Below, one piece after another: positions 12,700 through 22,312 of a DNA stretch of 64,000 nucleotides (positions are counted from its first letter, which is position 1; every line of letters begins with the position of its first letter). The position numbers and the translations under genes were made by a program. The notes beneath the pieces were generated by a model. That model made no database searches. It was not told the DNA's origin and worked only from the letters and a program-made list of their open reading frames with translations. Source of the DNA: Cenococcum geophilum 1.58 (Eukaryota > Ascomycota > Dothideomycetes > Gloniales > Gloniaceae); assembly GCA_001692895.1 (NCBI GenBank), contig KV748177.1:1674001-1738000 (forward strand), read 5' to 3'.

Positions 12700-14500
12700 T
12701 TTCCATTCCCGTGTCTTATATTCCTATTAGCGCTTCTATATCTAAATCTATTATTATTACCAGTTCTTCCCCTGTTCTTACTAGTCGGCTATATACCCTT
12801 TATAGGTTGGCTGTGAATATTATATTTGCCGCATTAAGTCTAATTCTTAATTATCCTAGTCTTAAGCCTACTGTCGCTATCCATAGGGGTCTTCCTACGG
12901 GGCGTCCTCTCCCTTGTGTCCCCTATAACCCTTATATCCCTAATCGGTCTGGTAATGTCACACAGCGTCGCTTCTAGCCCGTTAAGGCTTGGGATGGCTG
13001 GCCTAGCCCTTTAGTATTAAAGGTAGGAAACACTAAAAAGGCGCCTGCGTCCCCCTAGCTTATTACCTGTTGTTTCCATTTATATAATCTAGCGTGCAGT
13101 TATTCCCACAGCTATTAAGCCCTTACCTTCCGTCTCCTATATTCAATGCAGTCTTCTCTCTCCCACGCCTTATATATACTTCGGTGGCAGTTCGCACATT
13201 TTATTTGGTCTTAATTTAAGCAATATCTCGTATCGTAGGGGCCTATATAGTAGCCGCAGCACACCTATACTGCGTATATAGATTAGGTATATCCCCATTA
13301 TGTATAGCGATAGCATCGTTCTAGGCGTAGTCTGTGGTTGTAGAGCCTTATATTATATATAAGGCCATTTATAATTATTCCTTTTTAGATAAGGAGTTTT
13401 TGTATTCCTAGTGTATATATACTAACGATAAGGGAGCCATACGTTCGTCCGGCGTCTCCCTAGCAAGTCTCTAGCAACCCTCATATCCTCTCATTATTCT
13501 CATTATATGCTTAGTTTACATTTTCCTATCAAAGCTATTAAATTCGGGTGATTTTGAGTCCTGGTATAAGGCGTTCCGTTTATCTTACTATCTCCTATAT
13601 AATTGCTGTGTTGTCCACCTAGCGTCCCTTTTCTACCCTAAGGCTTATAGGAACCGCTGGGACCTCAACTAGGTAATCCTTATAGAGTACTTTTATGCCA
13701 ATACGTTCTCCTAGCCTATCCCCTACCCTTACAGCTCGTTCCTTTGCCTATTAGTCCTTTAAGGTAACTCTAATATCTCCGCTTTTGAGGTGTCGGACTA
13801 CAATAGCGTCATAGACCTCTTTACGTATCTCTATAAAGACTTCTATTTCTAATTATCCCCTAAGCCCCTCTACTTATTCTGTGTTTGGTTATATTATAAT
13901 TATATACCCGGTTGTTAACTTAAGGGGGGTAGGTTCCCTATACTGTAAAAGCGCAGCTACAGCGGCCTAGGTGCGGCAGGTAGTTATATATTAGCTAGTA
14001 ATATAGTAGAGTTCAACATACCTGCTTATCCAGGCCTCTACCCCAGTTTTCTAGTGCTTTGGTCCCAAACTATAAGCAATTAGCTGCCACCACTAATTAT
14101 AGGGAATTTCACCAGTTCTTTTAGATATCTTATAACAGTATTACCCGAGTACCAGTCTACCCCCTAGTAGTCTATATAAGAGTTTCCTCCTAGAGTTGGT
14201 ACGCTTTTATACGGCTTAGGAGCCTTCCATAGCCTCTAGTTTTATGCCTTCTTTATTGTTTCCGCCGGCGCGGGCATAAGCTACCATTTCTAGGGGTCGC
14301 AACTCCCATCTTCGCGCCTACTAACGTAATCCTACGGAGGCGTCGTAGCTGCATCCTATAATATAGTTGGGTACACCTTCTACGGACAAGGCCAAGCCAC
14401 TGCCTCTCTTGCCTAAGTAACTCCTATTTACTCCTTAAGTATATCTCACTAGTAAGCCGCCCTAGAGGCGAACGGTTCCGTCTATTAATATACTAATACG
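12700..14500 (-). pseudogene. LINE L2 ORF1: Gag-like RNA-binding protein with zinc knuckles
   Basis: Minus-strand frame upstream of ORF2. A CCHC zinc-knuckle cluster is visible at about 13190-13340; a readable piece is YYIGPYDTRYCLN followed by KCANCH. It matches the cysteine pattern of LINE ORF1 proteins. The rest has no recognisable domain and the start codon cannot be fixed. The region is less A+T-rich than the Gypsy elements around it. Broken by several stops. Confidence 0.7.
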
Positions 14501-14899
14501 CGCATCCGTTCTCTCGAGCCACGTAGTAATCTCTTTAGCCAGGGTGTAATCCTACCTGCCTACCAGGTGCACTAAAGGTTAGAGCCCAGTTAAGGGATAA
14601 GGTCCTTAGAGCCAGCAATAGCTACTACGTACTACGCCCTATAGGAAGCCAGTAGTAATATAGGGGCGCAACACCCTATATACTACTAGTTCCCGTTTCG
14701 CGTTACCTATAAAAGTCTCCTTATAATAGGCCAACCGTATCTTATAGGAGGGGGGCCGTAGAGACCAGGTCCCGCACCAGGCGACCTACTCTCCCCCCTC
14801 CTACTAACCAAGCTTATGTCCCCCCTTTTTATAAGCTGGCCTATATCTCTAACTATCAAGTCCTCGTCCGACTGGCCTGTGTTTCCCCTATAGCCTCCC

Positions 14900-15810
14900 C
14901 CATATATATACATTAGGTTGCGTGCACCACGCCTATTAAAACCCTCCTATAAATCACCTTATACATATACGCATCAGGTTACATACACCACGCCTATTAA
15001 GACCCTCCTATAAGTCGCCTATAAGTCAACCGTAAGTCAACCGTGAGTTAACTGTAAGTCGAACGCCATAGGGCCGTCGAAGCTAGCCTATATTTCCGCT
15101 GCCTAGAGCTTTACCTATATTTCCACCTCGTTAAGCCGTCTGGTCGCCGTCCGGTCGCCGTCACATTACCGTCACATCGCCGGCGCGTCGCCGTCGTCCA
15201 GGTCGCGCGCACTATGCCTATTAAGACCCTCTTCTAAGTCACCTAGGTGTACCGGATACCAAATAGGCCCTTATAAAGGGGCCTTAACGAGTTCTCTAAG
15301 CAGGGCCTTAATAAGTTCTTTGTAGTAGCCTTAGGGCCTTAACAAGTTTTGTATAAAGTATCTGCGACGCGTTAACCTTAACAAGTTCTTATAAAAAGAG
15401 GTTCCCTACGCCCTCGCCGTATCCTCTTGGTCTTAGAGCTAGTGCAAGCCCAAGGGTGTCCTATCGTACGCCTAGGGCGCATTCACATTAACTGGCTGAA
15501 TAAGGCCAGTTTCGGGCCTGGCTGCGAGCCAGGTAGTTATACGTTAGGCGGTTTTCGTATCCCAGTTTCCCTTAATGGCCCCCCTAGATAGTATAGCAGG
15601 AGCCCCAAGCGGGGGTAGTAGGACTCCTGGTGTTATTAAGGGCGATATACGCGTCGCAGGCTCAACACCACAGAGTCGCAACACCAGCGCGCGCAGCGCG
15701 CTGCGACGGCTCTCCTCCATCGCCTCTGCACTTAGCCATCATAAGGAATGATTTCCCGATGATGTTTCCACCCGCGGCGACGTGGACGCGTGCAGTAGGG
15801 CTTCGCGGGC
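14900..15810 (-). promoter_or_regulatory. LINE L2 5' leader with tandem repeats and a GC-rich 5' end
   Basis: Non-coding. A unit built around CACGCCTATTAA-ACCCTCCTATAA occurs at about 14930-14965 and 14983-15015, with a weaker copy at 15212-15245. Short repeats of CCTTAACAAGTTCTT-like text occur at 15285-15385. The 5'-most 150 bases are very CpG-rich, with a GCGCGCAGCGCGC palindrome at about 15690-15702. LINE promoters are internal, so a promoter here is expected from the family; the assignment is inference. Confidence 0.55.
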
Positions 15811-15824
15811 TTTTAGTTTATTTA

Positions 15825-16141
15825 GTAGTAATAGTAATACTTTATAAGATGCTTAATTGCCTTAACCTTAACTTTATAGCCTGCTCGCTAAAGGACCCTA
15901 AGTAGTTAGTAAATAGATAGGTAGCTAAAGTAACGGTGTAGTTAATATAACTTTAACTTAGTTAAGTGGCTCTAAGTAACACTCTTTTTTAGTTAATAAA
16001 GGAGCAACTAGGGGTAACCCTACTTGCGTATAATAGGCACTTAATTATCTCCCTAAATAAGTATATTCTTAAGGTTATTAAGCTTAATACCTAATTTATC
16101 TATATCTCTAATGCAAAATAAAAATAGGGTATTTATGGAAA
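15825..16141 (-). pseudogene. Copia C1 fragment: protease to integrase
   Basis: Matches C2 at about 34040-34375 in inverse orientation (GAG-pre-integrase region and start of the integrase). Bounded by the LINE on the left and the MITE on the right. Confidence 0.85.
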
Positions 16142-16143
16142 TA

Positions 16144-16481
16144 TAGTAAAACCTCCTTAGTACGATATGGGGTATATAACGATATCCTCTATATTACGAT
16201 CTGCACCCCTTAATCAAGCCTTTTTTGGTGTAATATTACGATAATCTGACTTTTGACAATACCGTTAGGCACCTACCACCAATATCGGTATAACCAGTAG
16301 AGAATTTGTATGGGAAGGGGCCCTATCTAGCCCGCGAGGTAGACATCCTAAGCCTTTTTAGGCATTAAGCCCTTCTTTTTCCTGCTTATTCACCCAACAC
16401 GCGACTCCTAATATAACAATACTATTGGTATTACGATACGCTCAACCGAACAAACGGTATCGTACTAAAGAGATTTTACTA
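16144..16481. mobile_element. Pogo/Tigger-like MITE
   Basis: 338 bp with imperfect terminal inverted repeats (TAGTAAAACCTCCTTAGTAC on the left against the complement of GTACTAAAGAGATTTTACTA on the right) and a TA target duplication at 16142-16143 and 16482-16483. C2 keeps the empty site near 34050-34075, which proves insertion and the TA duplication. TIR sequence and TA target fit the pogo/Tc1-mariner group. No transposase reading frame; non-autonomous. It is G+C-richer than the surrounding Copia. Confidence 0.9.
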
Positions 16482-16483
16482 TA

Positions 16484-18820
16484 ACGTGGAAAGTAATGCA
16501 CCCTAAGGGGGTTTGGACCCTAATTATGCTAAAAAAGATTATAATACCCTTGCTAAAACGAATTATATATTAGCCTACTATTAAATTATTAATTTAAATA
16601 GAGCTATTAAGCTGCTAAAGGGCTTAAACTTAAGGTTCTCCTACTATAGATACTCCTATAGCTTTAGTGTCTGGTATAATACTATAGAAGACGTTTGCCG
16701 AGTATCTATTATTAAAGGAGAACGTAAAACTCTTTTATAGCTTATTAAAGATATCTAACTTCGTAATAGAGTGGAGCGTAGATTAGTTATTAAGAATAGT
16801 AACGGTTTATATACTATTTACCTTACTATATTTAATAAAGTATTAGTTAAGTAAGTAGTCCTTAATTTCTATATCTATAAGGAGCTATTTAGCCTTATTA
16901 ATTTTACCCTTAAGATCTTTTACGCCTTTATATTAAACTAGGAAGCTTTAAAAGTAGGCTATAATAACCTTATAATTTCTAACATTTCTTATACTTTAGT
17001 AAAACTTATTATATACCTCCTTTTGCTTACTAAAAGAATGCCTAGTTAACTAGCAATTTAGTTTCTTATAAACGTAGTACTTTTTTTTAGTAATTACTTT
17101 AAAATAAACCTTTATAAGGGCCTCTACCTTTACCTTATAGTTATTAATTATACCCTCTACTATATTATTTACCCCGGCTACTATATATTTAATTAGTCTA
17201 GTTATAATTATATTAGTTAGGCGGGTTAATTAAAGTAGGTTAGAGTTAGGTATTAAATTACTATACTTTTTAAGAGCGTAGAGCGGTGCTAATAGAAGAT
17301 CTTAATTAAGTATATACTCCTTTATAAGTATTTATAAGATTAAAGAGAGTAAGGTTATATTCTTTAACGCCTTAGTATATACGAATAACTTAATTATATA
17401 GGCTAAAATCCTCTTAATATAATTCAGATAAACTATACTAAATTATTTAAAGATAATTAAGCCGAGGGACACCTAGGTTTGTAGCAATAATTCTTAAAAA
17501 GGTAGTCTCTCTCTATTCTAACATATATTACTACTTATTCTCTTTTATTTTAAAGTAGTATCTTAACTTATATATTATACAGTTAAAATTATATCCTTTT
17601 CCTACTAAATAGTTATAATAGAAGGTACTAGCTTAGCCCTTAAGTATAACAGAATAGGCGTTATAGTATTAATTAGACTCTATTCCTACTTTCTAGTAAT
17701 AGTTATAGAAAATACATAGTTTTAAATTAAGGACATTATATAGTTCCCTGCTAAACTTCTTCTCCTAATTTAAATAGAGCTTTGTAAGCTTTATAAGCAA
17801 TTTTAAACTACCTCTAATTTAAAATTAAGATAGAGGAGGTAGGAGTTGTATTATAGGCTATAGTAGGGACGTAGGTCTAATCGGTAGAGTCTAAAGGTTA
17901 TTAAATTATGGAGCAATAGGATCCTATACCTACTCTTATTAGGGTATAGTGTCCGACGTTAAAGCTATAGGTTGAATTAGATATAGAGGTGTATTACTTA
18001 AATTCTATTATAAGTTAAGCTTCTTTATAGTATATAGTTAGTGCTTAATCTCTTATAGAGTTTATTCGTGCTCTTCTTTTATGTTAATAATATACTCCTA
18101 AATGTTATCTCTAATAATTCCCCCATCTATAGGGATAAATACTTTATACTCCTAAAGGAAGTTACGGAAGTCCTATATAATATCTTTATTTATAGGAACC
18201 TATATTTCCTTTATCTATTTAATAAAGTCCTCCTTTATATAGTACCATAGCATAATATTATTGTATTCGCTGTCTTTATAGTATACTATACGGTATAATA
18301 GGAATCCGTTTAGGTCCTATTACTTAGCGGTTATAGGGTTAATGTCTCTATTCTATATCTCTAGGTTAATATCATCCTTATACTTCTTTAGATAGGTTAA
18401 CGCCATAGTAGGTATAGAATTGACGGGGTGTCGTATATCGAAGGTAGGTAGGATTTTCGGTTTTGTAGAATCTCATAGGTTTGCTGTCAAGAGGTAGGCA
18501 ATTTGAGATATTGTCTGACGTGTTTTGGATGTCGTTTGACGCGTTTTAGACGTTAACTTGGGACCCTAGGTTTAGTAACACTTCTGACCTAAAGTATAAC
18601 CAAATCTTCGTAAACGCGATTATTCTATATAATAGACGCAACTTGGTATCTTCTAGTACTCAGTAACACTTCTATTACTAGTTTTCCGCAAGTTTAAGGT
18701 AGCACAGTATCGCCGGGATTTATTCCATATAAGCGCATATAGCACCCCTATATAAGACTATCTCTTCTATTTAAAAACCTAGCTGCTCTATAGTTAACTG
18801 TGTATTTAACCACTAATTAG
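16484..18820 (-). pseudogene. Copia C1 fragment: leader, gag and protease
   Basis: Minus-strand 5' half of C1, homologous to C2 at about 31692-34040. The protease side is near 16560-16720, gag spans about 16720-18410, and the leader is 18411-18820. Within the leader, about 18421-18545 differs clearly from C2 and holds CGTTTTGGACG-like repeats. Many breaks. Confidence 0.85.
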
Positions 18821-18987
18821 TATTAGTCACATAGGGTGACTTACCAATAATGACTACTTAAGTAGGGTTATAGTGATGTTAGTTAATAAAGCTTATTAAA
18901 TAGAATGGGAAAGGGCGAGGAGCCTAAGACTCCTCGCCACGCTAGTGCCGCGGCGTCACGTGACGACCGCTTGCCTCATTCCCGACA
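18821..18987 (-). repeat. 5' LTR of Copia C1
   Basis: Partner of 5300-5466, same length (167 bp) and orientation, differing almost only by transitions. TSD GAGGC follows at 18988-18992. Confidence 0.93.
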
Positions 18988-19247
18988 GAGGCTAAAAAGG
19001 ATTTTAGTTAAGTTAAGGCGGAAACAACTAATATGCTAGCGGTAGATCCCCTAGATAATCTGGCTCGTTTATTACCTTTAACTAATCCCTTTATCTTTAG
19101 CTCCTTTTTAATATTACCTAACCTGTTTTCTTTTAATACTCCTATACCTTTTCTATAGCGTTTTTTAAGTTCTATAGTGGCTCCTAGGTAGTCTTATTAT
19201 AGCCTATCTACTTAACCTCGTACTATATTTTATTATTAATATCCTTA

Positions 19248-19581
19248 TCCCTTGCAACGTCAAAATGGGTCCTTAGGTTATCGATAAGAACCAACCAATT
19301 ATATTAGCTGAATTCGGTACCCGTGCTCAGAAATATGGTGGTCCCAATTGGAGAGGTTCGAATTTGGGCAACGGTAGGGCTTATGAGGAGCTGTTTCGCA
19401 GTCATATTTTGGGGAGCGTCGCATTGAGTCTTCCGAACAAGGTCTATATTAATTCTAGCACGATTGGAAGGCATGGTGGTGGTGTAATTGATGATTGAAT
19501 TCTACATAGATACACGCGTTGATTTGAAAACGATGTTCCCGCACGGACCACCTACTCTGAGGACCCTGACGTTGCAAGGGA
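19248..19581. mobile_element. TA-flanked short DNA transposon (MITE), apparently unmutated
   Basis: 334 bp with perfect 15-bp terminal inverted repeats TCCCTTGCAACGTCA and a TA target duplication (19246-19247 and 19582-19583). A2 at about 48778-48785 shows the empty site. The base composition is balanced, with normal CpA/TpG and none of the RIP signature of the surrounding A3. TA target and size suggest a Tc1-mariner-type non-autonomous element; the family is not recognised. It differs from the MITE at 16144. Confidence 0.88.
19304..19474 (-). CDS. 56-codon open frame inside the TA-flanked element
   Basis: Uninterrupted minus-strand frame from ATG to TAA, starting MPSNRARINIDLVRKTQCDA. It fills about half of the 334-bp transposon. 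It contains no domain I recognise. Its basic N-terminus and position could fit the remnant of a transposase N-terminal DNA-binding region in a deletion derivative, but this is inference. Because the element escaped RIP, the open frame may be chance. There is no visible promoter. Confidence 0.3.
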   Translation of the reverse strand: MPSNRARINIDLVRKTQCDAPQNMTAKQLLISPTVAQIRTSPIGTTIFLSTGTEFS

Positions 19582-21841
19582 TAACTAACAATCTTTAAAA
19601 TTTACTAATTGTCTTCTTCTTACCCTCTATACGTGTCCGCTTTATAAATTAGTAGCTTAATATTCCTATATACTAGCTTTAGCATTATAATATACTATAT
19701 AGGGTAGATTTTTATTTTAGCTAGTAGGTTTAATTTAAATATAACCGGTAAAAAAAAATTTAATTTTAAAAGGTTCCAGTTTAACGTAGTCTAACTTCTT
19801 ACTTAGTTGTTAACTCTTAAAAATTTTATATAGTAGCTATACTTTATCCCCCTCCTTAAGATCTGGTCTCTTAGATCTCTTAGCGTTATAATACCTTTTT
19901 ATCTTTTCTTATACTATTTTTACTAATTCTATAAGGTCTGTATAAAGATTTATTAGTATCTTTATCCTTTTTTTAGCTATACTACTTATTTTCTTTACTT
20001 GCCGTAGCAATAGCGATATTCTTAGCTTATATTTGTAATTTGCCTTAAATAGTAATATGCCTATTCCTTCTTATAGTGTTATATTATATACGAATTATAT
20101 AACTAGTAATAGCGATACCTAATTATTCTACGCGTAATTAATATAGTGTTTTAGGTACTGCTCTAGCGTCTAATTTAATCTCTGTATCTATTTGTCTATC
20201 TATAAATAATACGCTGTTAATATTACTACGCGAACTCCCTATTCTGCTAAGAATACCTTCTAAAACGCTGCTATAAATCTTAGATCTCTATCTAATATAA
20301 TCTTACTTAGTGCTCTATATCTTATAAACACTTCTTTAATATAGATTTTAGTAATGTCTTCTACTGAGATTTCTTCTGTGTATACTATAAAGTAGCCTTA
20401 CTTAGTTAACTTATTTACTATTATAAGGATTATATTATACTTTTAACCGATAATAGGATCTCTTAACTTTAGTAATTTAATAATAAAGCCCTATAATATA
20501 ACCTCCTATAATCTTATTAGTATCTTAATAGGTTATAGCCCTCTATATGGCTTATGCCTTATTAGTTTATTTCTTTAGCAATCTAAATACTCTTTTATTA
20601 CTCTTTTAGCGATGCCTTAGATTCTGTTAATAATATATTCTTTTTAAAGTCTTAACACTAAGCCTATTGCTCTATTGTGTCCTTAGGTTATTCCCCTATA
20701 GAAATCTTTTATAAAATGCTCTGCGATACTCTTTAGGATATACTTAGCTTCTTAATTCTTGTATATATTTATCTATAGATCTTTTAGCTATACTTATAGA
20801 ATTTTTTATATCTAAAAGCTTTCTAGTGTCTTATAGGCTCTTTCTAGCTCGTTATTTTCTTAAGTTGCTATTAACTTAGGGTAATTATATCTAATTAATC
20901 CATCCTTATCCTTATATAGTATTACTCCTAATACTTTCTTATTATTCTATAGTTTAGCCTTCCTGCTTAATATATCTGCCCTTATATTCTTAGTACCTTT
21001 AGTATACTAAATCTTAAAATAGTATTCTGTAAGTATCTTTACCTATTTAACCTATTTCTAATTAAGTTCTTTTATTATTAGGAACCCCGTTAGGTTCTTA
21101 TAGTCTATTTTAATTATAAATAGCTTTTCTGCCCCTTATAAGAATGCTCTTTATTTCTTAAGTGCTATAACTATTTCTAATAACTCCTTATTATAGATAT
21201 TATAGTTTAACTCTGGTGGTATTATCTTCTAACTATAGTATACTACTAGATGCTATATATTCCTGTGCTTTTATAGCAAATATACTCCTAGTATAAAGTT
21301 TAATATATCTGTTTCTATAACCATATTTAATCTTAGTTAATAGATTTTAAAGATTGGTTCCTAGGTAAACAACTTTTTAAGTTTTTTTAAACAGCTTCAT
21401 CTACTTATCTCCCTATACTCACAGTTCCTCTTTCTTTATAAGCCTGGTAAATAGTTTAATATTTTTTAACCACTGTACTATAAACCTTCTATAGTAGTTA
21501 TAAAACCCTAAAAATAACCTTAATTATATTATATTCTCTAGTTTTTACCAACTTACTATAGATTTAATTTTCTTTAGGTCTATACTAATATAACCTAGTT
21601 TAATAATAAATCTAATAAAATTAGTCTTCTTAGTAAAGAACTCGTATTTTTTAATTGCTACTAGTATCTATTCCTTTTATAGTCTCTTTAAAACCCATTT
21701 AACGTATTCTCCATATTCTTCCTTAGTTATTAAGTAGATAATAATATCGTTAAGGTATACTATAATAAACTTATTAAGGTGTTCTCCTAATACGCTATTA
21801 ATTCGTTTCTAAAATATTACTAGTATGTTTATAAGTCTAAA

Positions 21842-22269
21842 TATTACGGACGCTTTAAGTACGATGTTACGACTACTTGGAGAAGAGTTAGAAGAAGCTA
21901 GTTGGTTAATATAGGCACGGACCAGGATGGAACCCGTGGAACCATATAACGAGAAATGGTAAGCGAGTCATATAATGGTTGGACGTGTTGGCTGCAATAA
22001 ACGTAAGGGACGTCACGTTTAATATAGACAAGACGTACATCACGTACAAGAAGGATTTCTTAGGAGTATAGTTGTGTATTTAAGGACCCTCAGTCCCTAC
22101 CTAAATAGTTCTTTCCTTATAGTGATTCTTAGAATATAATTAGAGTTAATCTATTAGGCAACCACTCCACCAGTTATTATTTACATTATTAACTACTATC
22201 TTTGCATTTCCTATACACCTAGCCTATTAATAGAACCTATTATAGTTCCTACTACAAGGTTCCGTTACA
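21842..22269 (+). repeat. 5' LTR of Gypsy A1
   Basis: 428 bp, ending CCGTTACA. The LTR pair is equal in length and differs mostly by transitions; this 5' copy is the less altered of the two. The internal leader begins at 22270. Confidence 0.95.
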
Positions 22270-22312
22270 CAATTACTACCTAATTACGGTATTAAATATA
22301 GAAGTCGAACAA

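Larger units (their letters stand above)
8869..15810 (-). mobile_element. LINE L2, near-full-length Tad1-like LINE
   Basis: About 6.9 kb, the length of full Tad1-type elements, flanked by the 14-bp TSD TTTTAGTTTATTTA (8855-8868 and 15811-15824) inside Copia C1; C2 holds the empty site near 34375. The 3' end is at 8869 and the 5' end at 15810. In transcription order: a G+C-rich leader with tandem repeats (14900-15810), ORF1 with zinc knuckles, then ORF2 with endonuclease, RT and RNase H. RIP has introduced many stops, but the 5' leader keeps much of its CpG. Several unresolved bases sit at 9006-9035. Confidence 0.92.
5300..18987 (-). mobile_element. Copia C1, full-length Ty1/Copia element with three nested inserts
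   Basis: Two 167-bp LTRs in the same orientation (5300-5466 and 18821-18987) and a 5-bp TSD GAGGC (5295-5299 and 18988-18992) define the element. Removing the solo LTR (8437-8695), the LINE (8869-15810), the MITE (16144-16481) and their TSDs leaves about 6.1 kb, a normal Copia length. Coding is on the minus strand, so the 5' LTR is the right one. Order from the right: leader, gag, protease, integrase, RT and RNase H. Sister copy C2 is the plus-strand element at 31526-62254. Decayed by RIP with many breaks. Confidence 0.93.
18993..21836 (-). pseudogene. Gypsy A3 fragment: RT, RNase H, integrase, chromodomain
   Basis: Middle and 3' part of the A3 pol region. The RT catalytic block lies near 21730-21770, RNase H at about 21100-21400, integrase at about 19850-20900 and the chromodomain near 19150-19245. 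A 334-bp DNA element interrupts the chromodomain region at 19248. At the right end A1 is inserted (TSD CTAAA at 21837-21841). Aligns with A2 at 48450-51035. Many breaks. Confidence 0.88.

Noticed and set aside
15140-15230. Possible host CpG-rich promoter or gene remnant
   Set aside because: It is inside the TSD-bounded LINE L2 and continuous with its leader repeats.
19301-19325. GAATTCGGTACC, resembling a vector polylinker
   Set aside because: It lies inside an element with perfect TIRs and a TA duplication confirmed by an empty site, so contamination is not needed to explain it.
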